A stretch of 5,882 nt of DNA from Chloroflexota bacterium (GTDB lineage: Bacteria > Chloroflexota > Anaerolineae > UBA4142), in the NCBI GenBank assembly GCA_023381515.1, contig JAMCQI010000054.1:1-5882 (forward strand), in the 5' to 3' direction. The position numbers and the translations under genes are program-made. The first letter of the stretch is position 1; each line of letters opens with the position of its first letter. The notes under the pieces are model-generated. The model was not told the DNA's origin and made no database searches. It worked only from the letters and a program-made list of their open reading frames with translations. This document shows, one piece after another, positions 1-5,371 of this stretch.

Positions 1-21
1 ATGACCTGGAGAGTACCCTCG
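1..21. repeat. 21-bp inverted copy of 1181-1201, at window edge
   Basis: Bases 1-21 are identical to the reverse complement of 1181-1201. The inner copy encodes MTWRVPS on the minus strand, directly after the ATSRESLRAEGE segment, where this family normally has a W-x-V-P motif, so it is native there. The edge copy is read in a different frame, at the end of the TPR-like tail. An exact 21-mer at the very first base is what a k-mer-limited assembly break would leave; a biological inverted repeat is less likely. Confidence 0.8.
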
Positions 22-2407
22 CCGAGCTCGCATCTGCCATCTTGCGGGCGGCGGTTGGGTTCTCCGTCATGAGCGCGTAGGCGGCGCAGCCTTGAATCAG
101 GGCAAGCAAGGGAGCCTGCTCCGGTCCCAACCGCGCGGCGATCGCGCGCAGCTCGTTCAATGTCAGCCCCGCGGCCGCGCGATCGTCCTGGAACAGGGCA
201 ATGAGCCCCGCCGCCAAGAGCCCTTTCGCTCGAGCGACATCGTCATGGGCCGCCTCAGGCGCCGCAAGGAGAGTGGTGAGCCGGCTCCGCACCTCGGTCC
301 AATAGCCGCGGGCGTACCAATACCACATCAGGCTGCCGGCCAGGCGCAGCCCCATCGTCGCGCGGCCGCCATCCGGGCAGCCCTGCGCGCATTCCAGTGC
401 CGTGCGAATATTGTCCGTCTCGCGGTCCAATTGTTTGAACCACTGGAGCTGTGCGGCGCCGTAGAACTGGAGCTCGGCCTGCTCGGCCATCCGGGCAAAG
501 AACTCGAGGTGACGCGTTCGCAAGAGGTCGTATTCACCGCGTTCGACTAGTTTCGCCAGCGCGAACTGGCGAACCGGCTCGAGGAGGCGACTGCGCGCCT
601 CTCCCGTCCGGCGCTCCACCTCGACGAGCGACTTGTCCTGGAGAGAAGACAAGAGGTCCAGGATCTCGGAAGGATAAAACCCCACCCCCTGTGCGAGGGA
701 GAAGAAATCCTCTCTCACATCCTTCGTCCCGCTGCCTTCATCCTTTAGGCTGCACACCCCCTCCACGGCTTCCAGGGTAAAGCCGCCGGCAAAGACGGCG
801 AGCCGGGCGAGCAAGAGTTGTTCCTTTTCCGAAAGGAGCCCATAGCTCCAGTCCATCGCGGCTTGCAGAGTCTCATGGCGCCGGTCCGTGCGGCTGCCCG
901 CGCCCAATAAATGGATGCAGTCGTCCAGCCGCTCGGCAATTTGCCTCAGGGTGAGCAGCCGAATTCGCGCCGCGGCGAGCTCGATGCCGAGCGGAATGCC
1001 ATCCAGTCGCGTGCAAATCCGGGAAACCGTCACGCTCGTCTCGTCCGTCATGGTGAACGTGGGGAGCGCGGCGACGGCTCGGTCCCGAAAGAGGCGGACG
1101 GCATCGTAGCGCAGAGCGATCGACGCGGCGGCCCCGTCCCCGGAGGGCCCGGTCAACTCCGCCCTCTGGGGGCAAGCCATCGAGGGTACTCTCCAGGTCA
1201 TCTCTCCTTCAGCGCGCAGGCTCTCGCGGCTTGTCGCCAGAATGCGCAGGCCGGGAGCCGCACGCAGCAGGACACTGGCCAGCTGCCCCACCGCCTCGAC
1301 CATGTGCTCGCAGTTGTCGAGGAGCAGGAGGAGGCTCTTGTCGCGCACGTGATGGACCAGAGCGTCCAGGACCGGACGGCCCGGCACCTCATGCACGCCG
1401 AGCGCGGAGACAATGTACTGCGCCACCAGCGCAGAATCCGTCAGCGGGGCTAGGTCCACCCACCACACACCGTGGGGGTAGGCATCGACCAATCCTTCCG
1501 CCACTTGCAGGGCGAGTCGCGTCTTGCCCATGCCCCCGGTGCCGGTCAAGGTCACCAGACGGTGTTCGGCGACGAGCTGCTGGACCATCGCCTTTTCCCG
1601 TTCGCGCCCCACAAAGTTGGTGAGTTGCGTCGGCAAGTTGGTGAGGCGCGCGGCGGCAGTTTCCGGCGGTCTCTTGTCGTCATGAGCCGGGGGCGACGAC
1701 TCGAGCATCCTTTCGTAGACCTGGCATGTTTCGGGGCTGGGCTCGACGCCCAATTCGCGCTGCAGGACGCCGCAGCATCTCTTGAACATGCGGGCCACTC
1801 CCAGACGGTCTCCCGTCCGGGCATGCAGGCGCATGAGCAAACGGTACGTCTCTTCGCGCAGGGGCTCGGCGCGCATCAAGCGTTCGGCCGACTCGAGTGC
1901 CGAGGCATAATCGCCCGCCTCTTGCAACGCCAGGGTCAGCTGCTCCAGAGCGCTGGAGAATTTCTGAGCCAACCGATCGCGCTCGATTTGGATCCAGTCA
2001 TCGTAGCATTGGGGCAAGAGGTCGCCTGAATACAAAGAGACGGCCCGTCGCCACTCGTCGACCGACCGGGCCGCGGCGACCGCACTTTCGAATTCGGCGA
2101 CGTCGAGTGTGAAAGAGGAATCGGGGCGCCACTGGATCGTCGAGGAATACGCATCGATCCAGCGGTCGGGTTCCGGGAGAGCTTGACGGAGAGTATGGAC
2201 CAGGTTCCGCAGATTGGTGCGCGCTTGCGCTTCCGTCGAACCGGGCCAGAGCCGATAGGCGATGAGTTGGCGCGATTGAGGGGCCTGGCGGTGGAGGACG
2301 AGAAAAGCGAGCAGGGATTGTGAACGCGGCGAGCTAACTCCGGTGATGGCGGTTTCGCCCAGGACCAGACGAAATTCTCCAAGCAGTTGGATGAGCAGGT
2401 TCGACAT
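1..2407 (-). CDS. BTAD/SARP-type transcriptional regulator with NB-ARC-like ATPase (C-terminus off window)
   Basis: The minus frame is open for 802 codons from ATG at 2407 to the window edge. Residues about 5-95 look like the OmpR-type winged helix of SARP regulators (start MSNLLIQLLGEF). Residues about 100-250 are a BTAD domain, with the typical YSGDLLPQCYDDWIQIER-like segment and a GVEPSPET ending. A linker leads to FVGRE, then Walker A GTGGMGKT (residues 289-296, Lys295), LLLLLDNCEH as Walker B (Asp364) and ATSRESL near 394. The remainder is helical and TPR-like (GLRLAGSLMWYWYARGYW). Family knowledge makes this an AfsR/LuxR-like, ATP-controlled transcription activator; its target and ligand cannot be read here. 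No in-frame ATG, GTG or well-placed alternative start lies just upstream, and the Shine-Dalgarno is weak (GGGG). The C-terminus is missing, and the last seven codons fall in a suspicious inverted repeat (1-21). It is divergent from the amidohydrolase gene, with about 1 kb of repeats between. Confidence 0.93.
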   Translation of the reverse strand, partial: MSNLLIQLLGEFRLVLGETAITGVSSPRSQSLLAFLVLHRQAPQSRQLIAYRLWPGSTEAQARTNLRNLVHTLRQALPEPDRWIDAYSSTIQWRPDSSFTLDVAEFESAVAAARSVDEWRRAVSLYSGDLLPQCYDDWIQIERDRLAQKFSSALEQLTLALQEAGDYASALESAERLMRAEPLREETYRLLMRLHARTGDRLGVARMFKRCCGVLQRELGVEPSPETCQVYERMLESSPPAHDDKRPPETAAARLTNLPTQLTNFVGREREKAMVQQLVAEHRLVTLTGTGGMGKTRLALQVAEGLVDAYPHGVWWVDLAPLTDSALVAQYIVSALGVHEVPGRPVLDALVHHVRDKSLLLLLDNCEHMVEAVGQLASVLLRAAPGLRILATSRESLRAEGEMTWRVPSMACPQRAELTGPSGDGAAASIALRYDAVRLFRDRAVAALPTFTMTDETSVTVSRICTRLDGIPLGIELAAARIRLLTLRQIAERLDDCIHLLGAGSRTDRRHETLQAAMDWSYGLLSEKEQLLLARLAVFAGGFTLEAVEGVCSLKDEGSGTKDVREDFFSLAQGVGFYPSEILDLLSSLQDKSLVEVERRTGEARSRLLEPVRQFALAKLVERGEYDLLRTRHLEFFARMAEQAELQFYGAAQLQWFKQLDRETDNIRTALECAQGCPDGGRATMGLRLAGSLMWYWYARGYWTEVRSRLTTLLAAPEAAHDDVARAKGLLAAGLIALFQDDRAAAGLTLNELRAIAARLGPEQAPLLALIQGCAAYALMTENPTAARKMADASSARVLSRS

Positions 2408-2511
2408 CAAACCCCGCGATGGCTTCGATGCAGCATCAACCTTCAGAACGCGGGAAGGAGGAGCATGCCTCGCCGCTCGGGGTGAGCGCATCGGCGAAAT
2501 CAAACGCGGCG

Positions 2512-2540
2512 ATTATAGCGCAGCCATTTCTGAGAGTCAA
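2512..2540 (-). promoter_or_regulatory. Sigma70-type promoter of the BTAD regulator gene
   Basis: On the minus strand TTGACT (2540-2535) is followed after exactly 17 nt by a perfect TATAAT (2517-2512). Transcription would begin near 2505, giving a leader of about 100 nt before the ATG at 2407. The match is 11 of 12 to the consensus. Confidence 0.85.
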
Positions 2541-2560
2541 AAACGGGGGGGCGGCGGTTA

Positions 2561-2705
2561 GACCCCGCTGGAGGACGCGGGGCAGGCACCGCTGCAACGC
2601 GGAGCCAAGTCGCCCCGCTGAAGAGCGCGGGGTCTGCGGCCTCCGGCGACTGGATGCCAACCGACGTAGGTCGGTTTCGCTATGCGTTGCAGCGAATTTA
2701 TTCGC
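2561..2705. repeat. Cluster of palindromic hairpins upstream of the regulator promoter
   Basis: No gene is seen. Two hairpins share a design of 6-bp CCCCGC/GCGGGG stem and 8-nt loop: 2563-2582 and 2613-2632. The second is followed by 18 nt (2633-2650) that recur in altered form at 4547-4564. An 11-bp inverted repeat, 2590-2600 with 2684-2694, brackets the second hairpin and another perfect one (AACCGAC/GTCGGTT, 2659-2676). A last small hairpin is GCGAA-TTTA-TTCGC (2692-2705). The cluster behaves like a non-autonomous palindromic repeat. Confidence 0.65.
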
Positions 2706-2780
2706 CCGCGTGCGGAGCCACGACGGGCACCGGCACGACCGGCAAGTCAGGGAGCGTGTGTCACCACGCGAGTGAGTTCG

Positions 2781-2880
2781 GCTGTGATTGCGCGCGTGTC
2801 CGTTTGTCATTGCGCGCGTCCGTTTGTCATTGCGCGCGTCCATTTGTCATTGCGCGCGTCCATTTGTCATTGCGAGCCGC
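2781..2880. repeat. 20-bp tandem repeat array, about five units
   Basis: Units at 2801-2820, 2821-2840 and 2841-2860 are nearly identical (CRTTTGTCATTGCGCGCGTC). A fourth (2861-2880) turns into the palindromic element TGCGAGCCGC after the shared CATTTGTCATTGCG. A degenerate unit precedes at 2781-2800. There are no spacers, so it is not a CRISPR. Each unit contains CATTGCG, the left end of the neighbouring palindromic element. Confidence 0.85.
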
Positions 2881-2912
2881 CCAGAGGGCGGCGAAGCAAT
2901 CTCACCGTCACA
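2866..2912. repeat. Small palindromic element, copy 1 (TCATTGCGAG...GAAGCAATCTC type)
   Basis: Outer arms ATTGC (2869-2873) and GCAAT (2896-2900) enclose a GCCGCCC/GGGCGGC stem (2876-2882 with 2886-2892) and an AGA loop. The 3' flank 2892-2912 is identical over 21 nt to that of copy 2 at 3123-3143. REP-like repeats with these ends are, to my knowledge, widespread in bacterial genomes; no protein is encoded. Confidence 0.75.
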
Positions 2913-2941
2913 CGAGGGGATCGCGCGCGTGGGGGTTGCGC

Positions 2942-3046
2942 GTAGGGGCGAGGCATTTGCCAGATCGGGGTCGGTTGGAGAACGCGCTGGCGCGAGCCCA
3001 GGCAGCCCATGTGGCGACAAGGAATTGGCAAATGCCTCGCCCCTAC
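2942..3046. mobile_element. MITE-like element with 21-bp perfect terminal inverted repeats
   Basis: The arm 2942-2962 (GTAGGGGCGAGGCATTTGCC plus A) is perfectly complementary to 3026-3046. The 63-nt interior has no meaningful reading frame, so any movement would depend on a transposase elsewhere. No clear target-site duplication is visible at the ends. Whether it is a true MITE or a large static palindrome cannot be settled from one copy. Confidence 0.6.
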
Positions 3047-3098
3047 CCTGCATCGTCGTCATCGCGCGGCCCGGCCGGACCCCTTCGTCCGTCCCCCG

Positions 3099-3143
3099 GT
3101 CATTGCGAGGCCGATTTTTGGCCGAAGCAATCTCACCGTCACA
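3099..3143. repeat. Small palindromic element, copy 2
   Basis: Shares GTCATTGCGAG (3099-3109) and the 21-nt right end (3123-3143) with copy 1 at 2866-2912. The inner stem differs: GGCC (3109-3112) pairs with GGCC (3120-3123) around a GATTTTT loop. Conserved ends with a variable, still-paired centre suggest the fold is what is maintained. Confidence 0.75.
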
Positions 3144-3355
3144 TTGGAGGTTGCGCCCGTACAGCCCACGGGTACGCCTTCGTCCATTCAAACACAAAGG
3201 ACGAAGCCTCGCAACCCTTGCACTGCTCCCTCCGCTGCGCTACGGGGATCTTCGAGCGCAAGGGCAAGTGTGACGAGGGGAGTCGGGGAGCCGCGGTGAC
3301 GGGGGCGAGGACGGGCAGCCGCGGTGACGCTCGAAGACGCTTGGCCGCACCCATC

Positions 3356-3384
3356 TAGACGCGGGCCCACTTGCGTGCTAGACT
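3356..3384 (+). promoter_or_regulatory. Possible weak promoter for the amidohydrolase
   Basis: TAGACG (3356-3361), 17 nt, then TAGACT (3379-3384) is the best -35/-10 pair I see upstream of the gene. Both hexamers are poor matches. The leader would be about 75 nt. Confidence 0.25.
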
Positions 3385-3454
3385 CAATGGCACAGGCAGC
3401 GTCGCTTGCCACCTGCCACCTGCCCCGCGGGGTCTGCGGGGTCACTTGTCACAT

Positions 3455-3462
3455 AAAGGGAG
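3455..3462 (+). promoter_or_regulatory. Ribosome binding site deciding the amidohydrolase start
   Basis: AAAGGGAG lies 5 nt before ATG 3468. It favours this start over the in-frame ATG at 3324, whose extra 48 residues are encoded by repeat-rich DNA and resemble no family N-terminus. Confidence 0.8.
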
Positions 3463-3467
3463 TCCAC

Positions 3468-4478
3468 ATGCGAACGATTGCGATAGAAGAGCATTACATG
3501 TCCAAGGCGTTTAGAGAGGCCATGCAGAGACAAGCCGCACAGCCGGGAGGCTCGGCGCGTGCGAATTTGACGCCGGAGCGAATGGCCAAGCTGGCCGATC
3601 TCGATGGTCTTCGCTTGAAGGATATGGATGCGGGTCAAATCGATTTCCAGGTGATTTCACACATCGGATTTAGCTCCGCGCCCCATCCGGAGGACGTCAG
3701 ACCCCGCGAGCTTGGCGGGGACGACGAGGTGAGGCTGGCGCGGGAGGCGAACGATCAACTCGCCGCGGCCGTCGCCGCCCACCCCGACCGTTTTGCCGGG
3801 TTTGCGGCCTTGCCAATGGCCCATCCGAACGCAGCTGCCGACGAATTGGAACGCGCGGTGCGCGACCTGGCACTCAAAGCGCCGATGATCGCCGGCACGA
3901 CGAACGGACGCTTTCTGGACGATCCGATCTTTTTGCCGGTGCTCGAGCGCGCCGTCGCCCTCAACGTGCCCATCTATATCCATCCCGGGGAGCCGCCCGC
4001 GCCGGTGCGCGAAGCGTATTACACCGGCTTTGAGCCCGCCGAGAACTATGTCTTGTCGACGGCCGGCTGGGGGTGGCACTCGGAGGTGGGCATCCATGCG
4101 CTGCGGATGATCCTCGCCGGCGTGTTCGATCGCCTGCCTACGTTGCAGATCATCATCGGGCACATGGGAGAGATGATCCCCTTCATGCTCGCGCGCATCG
4201 ACGATACGCTTACGCCGCAGGCCCGGCATTTGCAGCGGCCCGTGCCCGATTATTTCTTGCAGAATTTTCACATCACGACGAGCGGCTTTTTCACAGATCC
4301 GCCGCTCCTGCTCGCGCTGCAGATCATGGGAGCGGATCGGATCATTTTCTCGGTCGATTACCCGTTTAGCGCGAACGAGCGGGGACGCGCCTTTCTGGAT
4401 AACCTTCCGGTGAGCCCGGCGGACAAGGAAAAGATCAGCCATCTGAACGCGGAGCGCGTGTTGCGGCTCGCGCAGTAG
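3468..4478 (+). CDS. Amidohydrolase-2 family protein (ACMSD / gamma-resorcylate decarboxylase type)
   Basis: A 336-residue protein, normal for the family, with a single TIM-barrel metal-dependent domain. The N-terminal strand IAIEEHY gives the E-x-H metal pair (Glu7, His9). Other visible metal or catalytic residues are His172 in YIHPGEP, His232 in IIGHMGEMIPF and Asp297 in FSVDYPF. AREANDQLAAAVAAHPDRFAGFAALP (92-117) is the usual core helix-strand. The C-terminus (LNAERVLRL) is complete. Family members are cytoplasmic and decarboxylate or hydrolyse aromatic and related acids such as 2,6-dihydroxybenzoate; the substrate here is unknown. A benzoyl-CoA-reductase-like gene nearby makes an aromatic acid plausible. 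Residues 77-87 appear to be encoded by an inserted palindromic repeat. A repeat element begins 2 nt after the TAG stop. It seems to be a single-gene transcript. Confidence 0.92.
   Translation: MRTIAIEEHYMSKAFREAMQRQAAQPGGSARANLTPERMAKLADLDGLRLKDMDAGQIDFQVISHIGFSSAPHPEDVRPRELGGDDEVRLAREANDQLAAAVAAHPDRFAGFAALPMAHPNAAADELERAVRDLALKAPMIAGTTNGRFLDDPIFLPVLERAVALNVPIYIHPGEPPAPVREAYYTGFEPAENYVLSTAGWGWHSEVGIHALRMILAGVFDRLPTLQIIIGHMGEMIPFMLARIDDTLTPQARHLQRPVPDYFLQNFHITTSGFFTDPPLLLALQIMGADRIIFSVDYPFSANERGRAFLDNLPVSPADKEKISHLNAERVLRLAQ
3698..3730 (+). repeat. Palindromic repeat apparently inserted in frame in the amidohydrolase
   Basis: Bases 3698-3722 match the intergenic 4589-4613 at 20 of 25 positions. 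Both fold as a 6-bp stem with a 7-nt loop (3702-3707 with 3715-3720). One stem pair is C-G here and T-A in the other copy, a compensatory change. Removing 33 nt (3698-3730) joins PEDV to RLAREAND, which reads like an ordinary family member. It encodes roughly VRPRELGGDDE. Confidence 0.55.
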
Positions 4479-4480
4479 AT

Positions 4481-4654
4481 GGCGATTAAAATCGCCCCGG
4501 GAGGGCGCCTTCGCGCCGACCGTCCCCTCCGCTGGAAACCGCGGAGTCTACGACCTCCGTGGACGGGAGCCGCGTCCCTGTAGATCCCCAGACCTCGCGA
4601 TCTTGGCGAGGGGGATGCTTGGCCGGAAGCCCCCGCGGGACGATTTTAATCGCC
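4481..4654. mobile_element. 174-bp MITE-like element with 14-bp terminal inverted repeats
   Basis: GGCGATTAAAATCG (4481-4494) is perfectly complementary to 4641-4654, and pairing extends inward through CCCGG-like stretches. Inside are three hairpins: 4504-4517 (GGCGC/GCGCC), 4527-4546 (CTCCGC/GCGGAG, 8-nt loop) and 4593-4611 (CCTCGC/GCGAGG, 7-nt loop). The second has a relative at 2613-2650, the third inside the amidohydrolase. It encodes no protein. It sits between the amidohydrolase stop and the VKOR promoter and might attenuate read-through. Confidence 0.65.
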
Positions 4655-4675
4655 GCTTTCGCCGACATCGGGGGA

Positions 4676-4704
4676 TTGACCCGCGGGGCGATTCGGACTA
4701 TTAT
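4676..4704 (+). promoter_or_regulatory. Sigma70-type promoter of the VKOR gene
   Basis: TTGACC (4676-4681), 17 nt, TATTAT (4699-4704). The predicted start near 4711 gives a leader of about 49 nt. Because it lies downstream of the possible ATG at 4559, it supports the GTG start at 4760. Confidence 0.8.
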
Positions 4705-4746
4705 TGGGATGCTGCGGGCAGCTACGGTTGTCCCGTATCTTGTTGT

Positions 4747-4752
4747 AAGGAG
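4747..4752 (+). promoter_or_regulatory. Ribosome binding site for the VKOR GTG start
   Basis: AAGGAG with 7 nt to GTG at 4760, an ideal Shine-Dalgarno. The longer frame from 4559 has no such site and runs through the repeat element. Confidence 0.88.
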
Positions 4753-4759
4753 AGTTGTC

Positions 4760-5224
4760 GTGAGTGTCTTGAACGGGTTGCGTCGTTGGCAATCCCTCAG
4801 TGCCGTTCTCGCGCTTGTGGGGCTATTGGATTCACTCTACCTGGTGTCGTTCAAGTTGGGCCGGCCGCTCGTCTGCGGGCTGGGCGATTGCGATGCCGTG
4901 AACAGCAGTCCGTATTCCGAGATTGCGGGGGTGCCGGTCTCGGTGATCGGCGTGCTCGGTTATCTCGTGCTGCTCGCGCTCGCCCTGTGGGCCCTGTTCG
5001 GGAGCGAGAACGCGCCCTACTGGCTGAGCGACGTGCGCTTGTTCTTCACCGGGTTGGGCGTCCTCTTTTCCCTGTACCTCACCGGTCTGGAGCTTTTCGT
5101 CATCCACGCCATCTGAATCTGGTGTGCACTGTCGGCGACAGTGATACTCGTGATGTTCGTGGTGCTCCTCGTGGAGCGGCATGCGGAGGGGGCGGCAGAG
5201 CTAGCCGCGGAAAACGAATCGTAA
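4760..5224 (+). CDS. VKOR-family thiol oxidoreductase, probable selenoprotein (TGA = Sec119)
   Basis: VKOR homologues are four-helix membrane enzymes that pass electrons from DsbA- or thioredoxin-like partners to quinone, making disulfides outside the cytoplasm. Read through the TGA at 5114-5116, the protein has 154 residues, a normal size. Helix 1 is about 12-33. The loop cysteines are Cys39 and Cys44 (VCGLGDCDAV), followed by the family SSPYSEIAGVPVSVIG (49-64). Helices 2 and 3 are about 56-80 and 92-118 (SLYLTGLELFVIHAI). Then come U119-I-W-C122 in place of CXXC and helix 4 (ALSATVILVMFVVLL), ending at TAA 5222. The cysteine expected after HAI is exactly the TGA. Stopping there would remove the active site and helix 4. 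A SECIS-like hairpin follows the TGA. The alternative is a pseudogene with one Cys-to-stop change, or a sequencing error. No DsbA partner or selenocysteine machinery lies in the window. Confidence 0.82.
5117..5148 (+). promoter_or_regulatory. Candidate bacterial SECIS element
   Basis: CACTGTC (5127-5133) pairs perfectly with GACAGTG (5137-5143) around a GGC loop. Allowing a bulged G at 5126, GGTGT (5121-5125) pairs on with ATACT (5144-5148), using two G-U pairs. The apical loop begins 17 nt after the TGA and has G at its first two positions. Both match the known rules for SelB-recognised bacterial SECIS hairpins (loop about 16-37 nt from UGA, a G among the first two loop bases). Confidence 0.7.
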
Positions 5225-5230
5225 GATGTG

Positions 5231-5270
5231 AGAGGGGCTCGGCGCCCAAGGCGCCGAGCCCCTCTGCTTT
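5231..5270 (+). terminator. Strong hairpin terminator after the VKOR gene
   Basis: A perfect 16-bp stem, 5231-5246 with 5250-5265, and a CAA loop, starting 6 nt after the TAA at 5222-5224. Only a short T run (GCTTT) follows, so intrinsic termination may be partial. Its place after TAA, not after the internal TGA, agrees with the longer reading frame. It also separates the two convergent genes. Confidence 0.8.
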
Positions 5271-5371
5271 CAAGGACCATGCATCGACCTGGGCGGGAGT
5301 CCCCCGCCGTTCGTGTGGAGGACAGACGGCGCTGCTCCGCAGACCAAATAGGTCAAGCAGGTCGACGCTTT

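Larger units (their letters stand above)
3144..3467. other. Non-coding stretch upstream of the amidohydrolase, with short repeats
   Basis: No convincing gene. It contains a stem-loop CTTCGTCC/GGACGAAG (3178-3185 with 3199-3206), an inverted pair CCCTTGC/GCAAGGG (3215-3221 with 3258-3264) and a 13-bp direct repeat AGCCGCGGTGACG at 3289-3301 and 3317-3329 (28-bp period). A short TGCCACC tandem lies near 3408-3424. Open frames crossing it are repeat-derived and share no family features I recognise. Confidence 0.6.

Noticed and set aside
92..2029. Plus-strand open frames across the left third
   Set aside because: They are shadows of the minus-strand regulator, which has clear domains in order.
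2781..2880. CRISPR array
   Set aside because: Units are contiguous 20-mers without spacers, and no cas gene is visible.
2419..3358. Several overlapping open frames on both strands
   Set aside because: They follow tandem and inverted repeats (runs of Arg, Ser, Cys and His), overlap each other in all frames and show no domain or ribosome site.
3324..3467. N-terminal 48-residue extension of the amidohydrolase
   Set aside because: No family resemblance, repeat-derived DNA, and a clear ribosome site before ATG 3468.
4559..5116. VKOR gene starting at ATG 4559 and ending at TGA 5116 (185 residues)
   Set aside because: The first 67 codons come from the repeat element and promoter region. A good Shine-Dalgarno and promoter point to GTG 4760, and stopping at the TGA loses the active site and helix 4.
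5114..5116. TGA read as tryptophan or glycine (alternative genetic code)
   Set aside because: Trp is written TGG throughout the window, including two codons after the TGA. The other genes, some 1,300 codons in all, have no in-frame TGA, and the DNA is GC-rich. A Trp or Gly here would also destroy the CXXC. The two other stop codons visible are TAG and TAA, so stop usage alone cannot exclude it.
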